Positions 34,512-42,900 of a stretch of 46,198 nt of DNA are shown one piece after another (the first letter of the stretch is position 1; each line of letters starts with the position of its first letter). A program made the translations under genes and the position numbers. Source of the stretch: Clostridiales bacterium (GTDB taxonomy: Bacteria; Bacillota; Clostridia; Oscillospirales; Oscillospiraceae); NCBI GenBank assembly GCA_022785125.1, contig JALFRA010000028.1, forward strand, positions 1-46,198, in the 5' to 3' direction. The notes beneath the pieces are model-generated. The model saw only the letters and a list, made by a program, of their open reading frames with translations, was not told the DNA's origin and made no database searches.

Positions 34512-34641
34512 GATTTTGCTTGAAAACCCTTTTGACAACCAGCGGTTGTGGAAGTTCAAGCCAAACTTTATGGTATGAAACCGGATCGTTTGATAGTCTG
34601 GAACTGTCCGGTGACGCCGGGAGAAAGGATGGCGAGCAAGG

Positions 34642-35013
34642 ATGACCTTGGGAGAGCGGATTCTGAATTACCGCAAACGCGCGGGCCTGTCTCAGGAAGG
34701 GTTGGCCGAACTGCTGGGAGTGTCCCGCCAGGCGGTGAGCAAGTGGGAGGGTGACGCTGCCCAGCCGGAATTGGATAAGATCGTGGCCTTGGCCAAACTA
34801 TTTGGGATCACAACAGACCAGCTGCTGTTAGGGGAGAGGCCTGATCCGGGCCTGCCCACAGAGGCGGCACCTGAGAGGAGAGAACCCAGATGGTATCTGC
34901 TGGGGATTTTACCGCTGGCAGTGGGGAGCTATCTGTTGATACGGGGGCTGCTGCAGCTTTTGACCATAAATGGCCTGTGGGAGTTTATGAAGTTGCCCGA
35001 ATGTCTGCCATAG
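34642..35013 (+). CDS. XRE-family regulator with C-terminal membrane segment
   Basis: The 123-residue protein has an N-terminal helix-turn-helix (residues 5-60: LSQEGLAELLGVSRQAVSKWEGDAAQPELDKI), a linker and one hydrophobic segment (WYLLGILPLAVGSYLLIRGLLQLL). This type is common in Firmicutes, where the membrane part may sense envelope state. AGCAAGG precedes the ATG. A 52-residue membrane protein gene follows after 12 bp and is likely co-expressed. Confidence 0.8.
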   Translation: MTLGERILNYRKRAGLSQEGLAELLGVSRQAVSKWEGDAAQPELDKIVALAKLFGITTDQLLLGERPDPGLPTEAAPERREPRWYLLGILPLAVGSYLLIRGLLQLLTINGLWEFMKLPECLP

Positions 35014-35025
35014 GGGGATAAGGAA

Positions 35026-35184
35026 ATGGATCTCGGCTTTTATAGTAGTAGTATAGATCGTGTGATATCTATCATGTATGGTCCCATCATCGCCCAGATT
35101 GTATTGGGCGGAATCCTGGCAGCGGCAGGCGTTTTTATTCTGGTGCTGGGACACCGCCGTTACCGCCGCAAACATGAAAAGTAA
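35026..35184 (+). CDS. 52-residue single-helix membrane protein
   Basis: The ATG has AAGG just upstream. The product has a polar N-terminus (MDLGFYSSSIDRVISIMYG), one membrane helix (IAQIVLGGILAAAGVFILVLG) and a basic tail (HRRYRRKHEK). It directly follows the XRE membrane-protein gene, in the pattern of a two-gene unit. It is unrecognised but has good membrane-protein features. Confidence 0.55.
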   Translation: MDLGFYSSSIDRVISIMYGPIIAQIVLGGILAAAGVFILVLGHRRYRRKHEK

Positions 35185-35222
35185 GGTGAAATAAAAAAGT
35201 TTTCGGAATTTGAAAAAAACAC

Positions 35223-35251
35223 TTGACGGCAGAGTTAAGTTGTGCTATCTT
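35223..35251 (+). promoter_or_regulatory. rubrerythrin promoter
   Basis: TTGACG, a 17-nt spacer and TATCTT, 90 bp before the gene. Confidence 0.65.
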
Positions 35252-35260
35252 AATATCAGA

Positions 35261-35273
35261 AATGATAATCATT
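35261..35273 (+). promoter_or_regulatory. Fur/PerR-type operator
   Basis: AATGATAATCATT is a perfect 6-1-6 palindrome and matches the core of Fur-family boxes (TGATAATNATTATCA). It lies at the expected transcription start of the reverse rubrerythrin gene. Clostridial reverse rubrerythrins are known PerR-regulated genes (established in C. acetobutylicum), so PerR repression is plausible here. Confidence 0.6.
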
Positions 35274-35340
35274 ACTGATTAGCACTTCCAGCTAACCCGA
35301 AATTGAATAAAATAAATCATTAAATTAGGAGGAAAATCAC

Positions 35341-35883
35341 ATGAAAAAGTGGGTCTGCTCTGTTTGCGGTTATGTTCACGAGGGGGATTCCGCCCCTGAT
35401 TTCTGCCCCATCTGTAAGGCTCCCAAGGAGAAGTTCGTGCTCCAGGGTGGCGATCGTACCTGGGCTGCTGAGCACGTTGTCGGTGTTGCCAAGGGCGCTC
35501 CCGAGGAGATCATCCAGGGCCTGCGCATGAACTTTGAGGGCGAGTGCTCCGAGGTCGGTATGTATCTGGCCATGAGCCGTGTGGCTCATCGTGAGGGCTA
35601 CCCCGAGATCGGCCTGTACTGGGAGAAGGCCGCTCTGGAGGAGGCCGAGCACGCCGCCAAGTTTGCCGAGCTGCTGGGTGAGGTTCTGACCGATTCCACC
35701 AAGAAGAACCTGGAGATGCGTGTGGACGCCGAGAACGGCGCTACCGCCGGCAAGTTCGAGCTGGCCAAGCTGGCCAAGGAGCACAACCTGGACGCCATCC
35801 ACGACACCGTCCACGAGATGGCTCGCGACGAGGCCCGCCACGGCAAGGCTTTCGAGGGCCTGCTGAAGCGTTACTTCGGCTAA
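35341..35883 (+). CDS. reverse rubrerythrin (N-terminal rubredoxin domain)
   Basis: In this 180-residue protein, the rubredoxin-like iron site comes first (CSVCGY near residue 6, CPICKA near 22), followed by a diiron four-helix domain with [20 protein letters not shown] and a C-terminal [11 protein letters not shown]. This domain order is that of reverse rubrerythrin, an NADH-linked peroxide and oxygen reductase of anaerobes. A strong AGGAGG lies upstream. The last codons are partly copied, inverted and direct, in the repeat element just downstream. Confidence 0.95.
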   Translation: MKKWVCSVCGYVHEGDSAPDFCPICKAPKEKFVLQGGDRTWAAEHVVGVAKGAPEEIIQGLRMNFEGECSEVGMYLAMSRVAHREGYPEIGLYWEKAALEEAEHAAKFAELLGEVLTDSTKKNLEMRVDAENGATAGKFELAKLAKEHNLDAIHDTVHEMARDEARHGKAFEGLLKRYFG

Positions 35884-35894
35884 TCTGAATACCT

Positions 35895-35929
35895 AAAAGA
35901 TCCCGGTCCAACGGACCGGGATCTTTTTT
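35895..35929 (+). terminator. rubrerythrin terminator
   Basis: A 15-bp stem (AAAAGATCCCGGTCC arm, AAC loop) with TTTTTT. The next base starts the repeat element. Confidence 0.9.
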
Positions 35930-36071
35930 GCCGTGGCGGGCCTCGTCACCGAGGGTTTTGGCGAAGCTGAAACCTCGAAGCCGGGCGGATTCACTCCGCC
36001 CGAGCAGATGAAATCATTGGGGTCCCCATGGGATTTGTCCCATGGGGATTGCCCACCACGGCAAGGCTTTC
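35928..36071 (+). repeat. dispersed hairpin element, copy 2 (rubrerythrin locus)
   Basis: The left end TTGCCGTGGCGGGCCTCGTC (35928-35947) is a perfect 20-nt reverse complement of the rubrerythrin coding segment at 35827-35846. The right end (36051-36071) copies 35833-35853 in direct orientation with one mismatch in 21. The ends can pair as a stem. Between them the core matches copy 1, with the GGGCGGA/TCCGCCC stem at 35983-36001 and GGGGTCCCC, then a locus-specific 9-bp hairpin at 36024-36047. It begins at the terminator T-run exactly as in copy 1. Confidence 0.8.
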
Positions 36072-36452
36072 AAGAAGCAGACCCGTATCTTCGGCCCTCC
36101 TGAATACAGAGAGTGGAGAGCTTACCGCCAGGACTTCCCCAGTACTCAGATAGCGACCAAGACCATCAAGAAAAATGCCAGCAAACGCACCTACAAGAAC
36201 CTGACTTGCGCAAACATGGAGAAGTATATGGGCGTGTTTCAGAATGCTGGTGAGCTGTTGGCCCAGTCTGAGGTGGTCAAGACCTGCTCCCTGGAGCAGC
36301 CCATCCCCTACAAGTTTGTGCGGAATTGGTTTGAGACCCAGTTCCCAAAGTACAAGGAGCAGCCCGATTTTAGTTCCAATGCTTCCAAGGTGATTGATCT
36401 TGCTGGCTTCCAGAAGAAGCAGGAAGAGAAGAAGGAGCAGGAGAGCGCTTGA
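36042..36452 (+). pseudogene. chimeric ORF, likely C-terminal fragment of another gene
   Basis: A 136-codon frame begins inside the repeat element (ATGGGGATTGCC), runs through the copied rubrerythrin segment (AHHGKAF) and continues into an unrelated lysine-rich sequence. That part contains YREWRAYRQDFP, KNLTCANMEKYMGVFQNAGE and a Glu/Lys tail. There is no ribosome site, and the first ten codons come from the repeat. I infer that the downstream portion is the 3' part of a gene, perhaps from a mobile element, whose beginning is missing. I do not recognise the family. A terminator follows. Confidence 0.5.
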
Positions 36453-36472
36453 TAACAATGGAATACAAAATG

Positions 36473-36511
36473 AGAGAGGACGGCACTGATGGTGTACCGC
36501 CCTCTCTTTTT
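36473..36511 (+). terminator. terminator after the chimeric ORF
   Basis: AGAGAGG and CCTCTCT bound an imperfect hairpin followed by TTTTTG. It can also end the convergent lipoprotein transcript. Confidence 0.7.
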
Positions 36512-36515
36512 GTGC

Positions 36516-37514
36516 TTAATAAACAGAAACATCTACTTTTTCAGGTTCTCCCACGAAAGCCCCTGTTTTATCAATAGTTGCCTGGAACACGCTCCCGGCA
36601 TTGTTGGCGAATAAAATAGTAGCCTGCCCATTCTCAAAGTACGGGGCGTTTACTCCCATTTCATTGGAATAGGGTATCCTGCCTACATCATACGACGATA
36701 AGTCAATGACCATATTACCCGAGATGTCAAAAAAACCGGGACGAGACCCCTTGTCAGTGCAGGCATAGAACAATCCCTCTGAATAGACGGGGAAATTGTG
36801 GCCGGGCTTATTGGGCAAGAACTTACAGGTGAATTCAGTGATTTCGCCGTTAGTATTCATGGCACTGAGTGTACCGCTGCCGGACTCGTCCTCTTTGCAG
36901 AACAGCAAGTATCCGTCCTGGAACATGGACATCTTGGATGCGTCAATCTCTGTCTGCATATTAGTTTTTACATTCCAAAGAAGGCATTCCCAGATTGCAA
37001 CCTCAGCCCGTCCAGTAGGGCTGTAAGATACGCTGTTCTCCCAAGGACCGACCCGGTGTTCTTCGTCCTTTGTGTATACGGACACACCTGGAGAAGCAAG
37101 AAACACGCCTTCTCCCAGATACATATAGCAGGAACTGTCTCGCAGGGTTTCACTGCTGCCTTCGGCGCGGAAGCGTACTTCGTCTACAAAAGTTCCGGTG
37201 TCGGTCATTTCCTGTACCCACTGGCCCTCATCATCCACTACACCAAGTGTGAATTTGTAGCCATCGTAGGAATCAACCTCTTTTTTTACCAAGTGATAGC
37301 CGTCCCCGGAGCAAAGGATTTCGTCCCACTCCCCGTTGTTGGGTACCTCTGCTTCTTGAACGCTATCAGCATCATTGCCGGGTGTTCCACTGTTGTTTGG
37401 CGTATTGGTTTCATTGCTGCCTGATACGTTGGAGTCACTGGTTGTGTCCCCGCCGCAAGCTGCCAAAGATAATATGAGAGCCGCTGATAGAACAAACAAC
37501 AATATTTTTTTCAT
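36516..37514 (-). CDS. lipoprotein of unknown function
   Basis: The 332-residue protein has a lipobox LSLAACGG near residue 17, a Ser/Asn/Thr-rich linker (residues 22-60) and a 270-residue globular domain rich in Gly, Asp and Tyr. That domain contains short repeated units such as GYKFTLGVVDDEGQWV and GFFDISGNMVIDL, resembling WG-repeat or beta-propeller strands. It is a surface lipoprotein; function unknown. GGAGGAG precedes the ATG at 37514. It is divergent from a small HTH gene across an operator-like palindrome. Confidence 0.8.
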   Translation of the reverse strand: MKKILLFVLSAALILSLAACGGDTTSDSNVSGSNETNTPNNSGTPGNDADSVQEAEVPNNGEWDEILCSGDGYHLVKKEVDSYDGYKFTLGVVDDEGQWVQEMTDTGTFVDEVRFRAEGSSETLRDSSCYMYLGEGVFLASPGVSVYTKDEEHRVGPWENSVSYSPTGRAEVAIWECLLWNVKTNMQTEIDASKMSMFQDGYLLFCKEDESGSGTLSAMNTNGEITEFTCKFLPNKPGHNFPVYSEGLFYACTDKGSRPGFFDISGNMVIDLSSYDVGRIPYSNEMGVNAPYFENGQATILFANNAGSVFQATIDKTGAFVGEPEKVDVSVY

Positions 37515-37538
37515 TTCCGTCTCCTCCTACATAAATAT

Positions 37539-37584
37539 ATTAACCGATATTGGTTAATCTAATTGTACATCGTTTTCGGTTAAC
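37539..37584. promoter_or_regulatory. divergent operator region
   Basis: ATTAACC-GATATT-GGTTAAT (37539-37558) is a perfect palindrome, and a further half-site GGTTAAC lies at 37578-37584. The sequence TTAACCGA thus occurs in both orientations between the lipoprotein and HTH genes. It is a likely binding site for the HTH protein. Confidence 0.55.
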
Positions 37585-37613
37585 ATTCAAGTAGAGAGCG
37601 AGGCTTGAATGTT

Positions 37614-37823
37614 ATGATTTCTTACGACAACTTATGGAATGTCATGCGGGAAAAAGGGATTTCCCAATATGCCCTCATAAAGAAATACAATATCAGCCCG
37701 GCACAGATTACAAGGTTGAAGCGCAACGAAAGTGTCAGTACCCATACCATAGAGGTGTTTTGTCGTATTCTGGACTGCGAAGTGGGCGATATTATGAAAT
37801 ATATCAAAGACGATGAAAGCTAA
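37614..37823 (+). CDS. small XRE/Cro-type DNA-binding protein
   Basis: The 69-residue protein is a minimal helix-turn-helix (GISQYALIKKYNISPAQITRLKRNESVSTHTIEVFCRILDCEVGDIM) of the Cro/YozG type. The start at 37614 is preferred; a TTG at 37605 is an alternative. It probably regulates itself and the divergent lipoprotein through the TTAACC palindrome. A perfect terminator follows. Confidence 0.85.
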   Translation: MISYDNLWNVMREKGISQYALIKKYNISPAQITRLKRNESVSTHTIEVFCRILDCEVGDIMKYIKDDES

Positions 37824-37828
37824 TTGAA

Positions 37829-37853
37829 GGGCGGGGAAACCCGCCCGTTTTTG
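37829..37853 (+). terminator. intrinsic terminator
   Basis: GGGCGGG-GAAA-CCCGCCC followed by GTTTTT, 5 bp after the HTH gene. Confidence 0.9.
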
Positions 37854-38186
37854 CTGCAATTAGGAAGCTAATCCAACACAATAATCTTAATAGCGCCCTG
37901 CGGTCAATACAATATCCTGGCTGCATAGGGTATCGTGAAAATTTGCTTTGTACGCTGTACCTTACGTGTCCGCCGCACACGTTTGAGAAGCTCCTATCTC
38001 ATGCCGTTACAGCCGCCTTTATCGGGCAAAAACAGCAGCTACCGCGAAATCAGGCGCTTGCCTGTTTGCGGTAGCTGCGTTTTGTTTATTTTGTATGCTG
38101 CACTGGGGACATTGCCTGCGAAGAGAGCAGATCAACGTTTTGCAGCAGAGATCCTGTGCTGTGAAAACAAAACAGTGGGAGTTGGG
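37854..38186. other. gene-free stretch before the VWA gene
   Basis: About 330 bp. A frame at 37935-38192 encodes an implausible basic, cysteine-rich product without a ribosome site. The only clear structure is the hairpin at 38035-38084. The sequence looks like degenerate intergenic or mobile-element residue. Confidence 0.45.
38035..38084 (+). terminator. nested hairpin with T-run
   Basis: GCAGCTACCGC pairs with GCGGTAGCTGC and encloses an inner CAGGC/GCCTG stem. GTTTTGTTT follows. No gene immediately upstream on the plus strand explains it. Confidence 0.55.
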
Positions 38187-39560
38187 TCATAATGTGATCG
38201 TAGATTCGCAGCAGTGGTAATCCGTATCAATGCTGTTGGCGATAAAGCGAGCCTTGAAGCTGCGGGGACTGCAAAATGAGGTTCCGGAAACATTCAAGTC
38301 TTCGGGTACAACAAATTTGATGCACCGGACCTGTATGTCCCGGCAAGTGGGAAAGTTGTGGGCCGGGATGGTCATTGCCTTCATGCCCCGTGGATATTCT
38401 GTTCCGTTGGCGTCCACTTCCGAGAGAATGGCGGCCAGCGCGATCCGTTTTCCGGGACATACATTTTTGATGGTGACGTCTGTTTGTATGATGCGGCCCT
38501 GAGACTCCAAATAGGTGTCTCCCAGGTCGACCAGGACCGAGTCGGTGCAACCTTCCACGGTAAAATCTACTGGCGTGGGGCAAGCTTCCGGCGTTACCAC
38601 GATGTCGCATTCCACAGTTACCATGGGGGCGGGAAAAGACACCACATTCCCCTCGGTATCAGAATAAGTGATGGACTGATTGACCAGTTTGGTTCCCGGC
38701 TCCCGGCCGATATGCCGGATGAAAAAATCAAGCACAGCGCTCTCGCTGGCATCCACCCCCAATGCGGGAATGGTCCACCGCAGAGTGTGTGCGTCCAACA
38801 TGGCGGCGGAGCCCTTTGTGGGAGATAGAATACTTGTGATCATAAAATCGGAGTTGACGATTTCGTCGATTACAATGTTGGTTGCGCCTGCCTTGGTCAG
38901 GTTGGCTGCCAGTTCTTTGAAAAGGTCTTCCAAATCGGCGGCATCGGGCGTTACCGCCACATGTGCAGCGTCCGGGTCGGTGGCCCAGTTGTTTAATGCG
39001 TCAATATCCAGACCGCCGGAGCCTATCAGGCCGATGCAATAGATGGTGATACCCGCAGCCCGGGCGGCGGCGGCCACAGGTGCCGGAGGCGCACCGGCCG
39101 TAGTATTGCCATCGGTAAATATGATCATCACCTTTGCATTGCCGGAGGTAGGATCAAAAAGCTGGATGGCCTTGGAAAAGGCGTCTGCGTGGTTGGTCAG
39201 GCCTGAGGCGCTCAGACTGTCCACAGCGTCTTTCAGCGTGTTCACTGAGGTGATGAGCTGGGTGTTCGCCACAGCGGTACTGGAAAAGCTGACAATGCCG
39301 ATGCGGCTGCCGGAACCGATTTGACCATCGTTCATATTATCGGTGGCCTCATCGATGATATCAATAAATGTTTTTGCACCCAGTTTCATGTTGGTCAGTG
39401 GTGTGCCGGCCATACTGCCTGAGCGATCCAGAATCAGCACAATATCAGTGGGATTGGAAATAATATCTGGTGCAGCTGTCAGGGACAGGCTTACACGCAG
39501 TGAATCGCCGCAGGCAATGTGGTCGGTATTGGTGAGTTTGTTGGAATTTGTAACACCCAT
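38187..39560 (-). CDS. von Willebrand factor A domain protein
   Basis: The 457-residue protein has a VWA domain (residues about 40-240) with the MIDAS motif LILDRSGSMAGTPL, the second metal loop SASGLTNHADAF and FTDGNTTAG. A C-terminal region of about 200 residues contains a repeated cysteine pattern (VECDIVVTPEACPTPVDFTVEGC, KNVCPGKR, FPTCRDIQVRC) of unknown fold. There is no signal peptide at either possible start, so it may be cytoplasmic or exported by an unknown route (for example assembled on spores). The start at 39560 has AAGGGGG 8 nt upstream. It is divergent from the GH84 gene. Confidence 0.85.
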   Translation of the reverse strand: MGVTNSNKLTNTDHIACGDSLRVSLSLTAAPDIISNPTDIVLILDRSGSMAGTPLTNMKLGAKTFIDIIDEATDNMNDGQIGSGSRIGIVSFSSTAVANTQLITSVNTLKDAVDSLSASGLTNHADAFSKAIQLFDPTSGNAKVMIIFTDGNTTAGAPPAPVAAAARAAGITIYCIGLIGSGGLDIDALNNWATDPDAAHVAVTPDAADLEDLFKELAANLTKAGATNIVIDEIVNSDFMITSILSPTKGSAAMLDAHTLRWTIPALGVDASESAVLDFFIRHIGREPGTKLVNQSITYSDTEGNVVSFPAPMVTVECDIVVTPEACPTPVDFTVEGCTDSVLVDLGDTYLESQGRIIQTDVTIKNVCPGKRIALAAILSEVDANGTEYPRGMKAMTIPAHNFPTCRDIQVRCIKFVVPEDLNVSGTSFCSPRSFKARFIANSIDTDYHCCESTITL

Positions 39561-39983
39561 GCGTGTTACCCCCTTCTGGGAGATGCTCCCGCAACATGAT
39601 ATGCGTGAAAAGAAGGAAAGGCGCAGGCTGGCTGTATAAAGCAAGGGAGAGGTTGGCCAATTAAGGTAAGAATATGGATGCCGACTATAAAACTATGGGA
39701 AAGCAATTTCATTAAAATAGTTTTAAAGTTTTGATACCCTTGAAAAAAAGTTCTGTACTGAGTAAAAGTATGATAAAAAATCATACTTGCGGCTGTAGGG
39801 TACCGTGATAAACTAAATATAGACTATTGTGTCGAAAAATAAGAAGGAGGTTATGAACGAAGATTTTAAGACCCGGAGTGCCAAAGGCGGGAGAAATAAG
39901 GGGTGGATATGATACCAATCCGCAGGCGTAAACGCAATCCTGCCGGAAGTAGGTCCGATTTTTAAAAAGGAGATGTGAAGAGG
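39561..39983. other. divergent intergenic region of the VWA and GH84 genes
   Basis: About 420 AT-rich bp. A 9-bp hairpin AAGTATGAT/ATCATACTT lies at 39766-39788. A 19-codon frame at 39853-39912 (MNEDFKTRSAKGGRNKGWI) follows AAGGAGG but at only 2 nt spacing, so it is at best a leader peptide. No strong promoter hexamer pair was found for either gene. Confidence 0.4.
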
Positions 39984-42900
39984 ATGAAGTCAAGAGGCAA
40001 CAAACAGGTACTGGCCTTGCTGTTGGCCGGTACCATGCTGTCTACCACCGTGTCGCCTGCGTTTGCGCTGCAGCCGCCCAAAGAGGGCATGGTGGAAGAT
40101 AGTCTTGTCAACGGATTTTCAGAGGACCAAGGTCGTTATGAAATTTATCCGGTGCCCCATTCGGTCGTCTATCCTGACGGAGCAGTACCCTTCACCATGA
40201 CCAAAGAAGTCAACGTTGTGGTGGAGAGCGGCATCGACAGCTACACCAAAGATTTTCTGGAAGAAATCCTGGCCGATTATGACATGACCATGACTACCTC
40301 CAGTGCGGTGGTGGCCGGGAAGACCAACATCCTGTTGGGCGTCTACGGGGACGAGGACAAGACTGTTGCAGACCCTGTTCCCACCGCTCGTACGGACCTG
40401 TTCGACGACAGCGACAGTACCGGTATGGGGAAGTATGATCCCTATATGTTGGTGGCAGATACCACCAACAACGCCAACGGAGTGGTTACCATCGTGGGTA
40501 AGGATACAGACTGTGTTTACTACGGTCTGGCCACCCTGCAGATGATGTTCAGCTCCTTTGCCGGTCAGAAGTTCCTGCCGGTGGAGATCGAGGACTATTC
40601 CAACAACCTGTACCGCGGTGTGATAGAAGGCTTCTATGGCGGCTGGGATGTTGAAAACCGGGAAAGCGTGATGCGCATGGGGCGGGATGTCAAAATGAAC
40701 ATCTTTGTCTATGCGTCCAAAACGGACAAGTATCATACTTCTGATTGGGACAAACTCTATCCAGAGGATCAGATGAAGGACTTTAAACGGCTTGTCGAAG
40801 TCGGAAAAGAAACCAAAGTGGAATTTGTCTGGTCTGTTCATCTGGGCAGCTTTTTTAAAGGCGGCGTAAGCACCGATCCCAGTAATGAAGCGGGCTATGC
40901 GGAGTATAACAGACGCTTTGATCTGCTCACCAAAAAGCTTGACCAGTTCTATGCGATTGGTGTGCGCCAATTCCACATCCTGAACGACGATTTCGGTTCC
41001 GGCACCCATGCCGATGCGGTAAATCTGCTGAACCGGATCATGACCGATTATGTGGATAAAAAGGGTGATTGTGCAACCATTGTGTACTGCCCGCAGCATT
41101 ATAATGTCGGTCGTGCGGAGACAGACAACGGCGAGGAGCTGGCATCGTTTAAAAATCTGGACTCCCGTATTCCAATCTACTGGACGGGCGCTACGGTAAA
41201 TTCTCCCGTGGAGCAGAAGAATTACGACTATGCGTATGATCGCAGCGGACATGACATCGTAACCTGGCTGAACTATCCCTGTAACGAACATACCGGTGGC
41301 CGGGGCATTTTCCTGGGTGACAGCCAGGCCTATCTGCAATGGGCAAAAGGACTGAAACATCACCTGGGCATTATCTCAAACCCCTGCAATAAGCCCCAGG
41401 TCAGTAAGGTGGGTATCTACCAGCTGATGTGCTGGAACTGGAACAATGAAAGCTATGACGAGAATTATCTGGACATCTGGGAAGATTGCTTCAAGTACCT
41501 CCAGCCCGAGGTGTATGACGCCTATCTCACCATTGCCCGGAATGTGGGCGCAGCAGTTGGTTCCAACGTGCCCAGCCGTTTCCCTGGCAGAAATCCCTTC
41601 CCTGAGTCTGATTATCTGAAGGACACCATGGCGGCAGTTCTGGAAAAGACGAAAAACGGGACCCTGACCGCTGAGGATCCGGACTTTGTGAAGCTGCGGG
41701 ATGAATGCCAGCACATTGTGGAAGCGATCGCATATTTTAAGGAACACTGCACCAGCGCTCAACTGATCGGTGAATTGAATCCCTGGCTCAGCAATCTGGA
41801 AAAAGTCGCTCAGGCGATCCAGCCCGCTCTTCAGGCGGCTGTTGCGGTCAACAGCGACAATCTGGCTGAGGCCTGGGCCCAGTACAATGCTGCCAATACC
41901 GAAAAGAAGAGCCTTAACACTTATGGCGGCTCCAAGCGGCTGCAGCCGTTCATTACGGATCTGATGGAAGGTGTATCCACCCGCATTTTTGAAGAGCTGA
42001 GCCCGCAGGTATCTCATACCGAGCCCACCCTCTATGCGGTGATCGGCGGGGTCCGCCAGGAGGCCACCGCTTCCAACGCAATGCTGGATGGAAATGCCGG
42101 CAGCGCCGCCAAGTACGATGTTGCGCAGCAGGCCAATGACTATTACGGCGTGGATTTGGGCATCGAAAAGACCGTGCGCGGCGTTTCTATCCTTCAGGGC
42201 GAAAAGGATGAGGACAGCAACTATTATCATAACGCCACTCTGGAGTATTCTCAGGATGGAATCCAGTGGATTACCCTGGTTCCTGAGGTAGATTCCACTC
42301 ATATCACCCTGTCTGATCTTGCCATTCGTGCCCGCTACCTGCGGCTGCGCCAGACAGAAGATTCCAGCAGCAAGCTCAACGTTCGGGAATTTACCGTAGA
42401 CACCTCTGCCGGAACCTTTACCAGCGGCGCCGCAAATGAACAAAACGCAATGGACGGCAATCTGCTGACCGCTTTTAACAGCAGTGCTGCCGGCGAGCTG
42501 GTCTATACTCTGAAGAAGCCGGTCCATCTGGATTCGGTCAGTGTGATTCAGAATTCTGTCTCCAATGCCAGCGTGACCGTGAAGGTGGGCGATAACTGGG
42601 AGACTGTTGGAACGGCAGACAATACCGTCTGGGTAGGCGATACTTCCCAGCTGGGCGATATCTCCGCGATTAAAGTGGCCTGGGCGGCCGGCAGCAATGT
42701 CAGCATTGCGGAGATCCTGCTCAACGGACGTCTGGACGAGGGCGAAGCCGGTAAGGCACCCCTCCCGCTGCCCAGCATTTACACCGCTCCCAATCCGGAA
42801 ATCGAAGTGGAAGTGGCCTTTGGCACCGAATTGGATCGGGCCGGCTTGCCTGCGCAGGGTACTGTGACCCTGAGCAACGGCAAAGAGGTTACCCTTCCTG

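Noticed and set aside
34548-34754. A 68-codon frame overlapping the XRE membrane-protein gene
   Set aside because: Shadow of the XRE gene in another frame. The helix-turn-helix reading is clearly correct.
36042-36452. Chimeric ORF considered as a real, complete gene
   Set aside because: Its first codons come from the repeat element and the copied rubrerythrin segment, and there is no ribosome site, so it is more likely a 3' fragment.
37935-38192. An 85-codon plus frame before the VWA gene
   Set aside because: It spans a strong hairpin, has no ribosome site and an implausible basic, cysteine-rich product.
40119-41363. A 414-codon minus-strand frame opposite the GH84 catalytic domain
   Set aside because: Shadow of the coding strand, with no ribosome site or recognisable motif.
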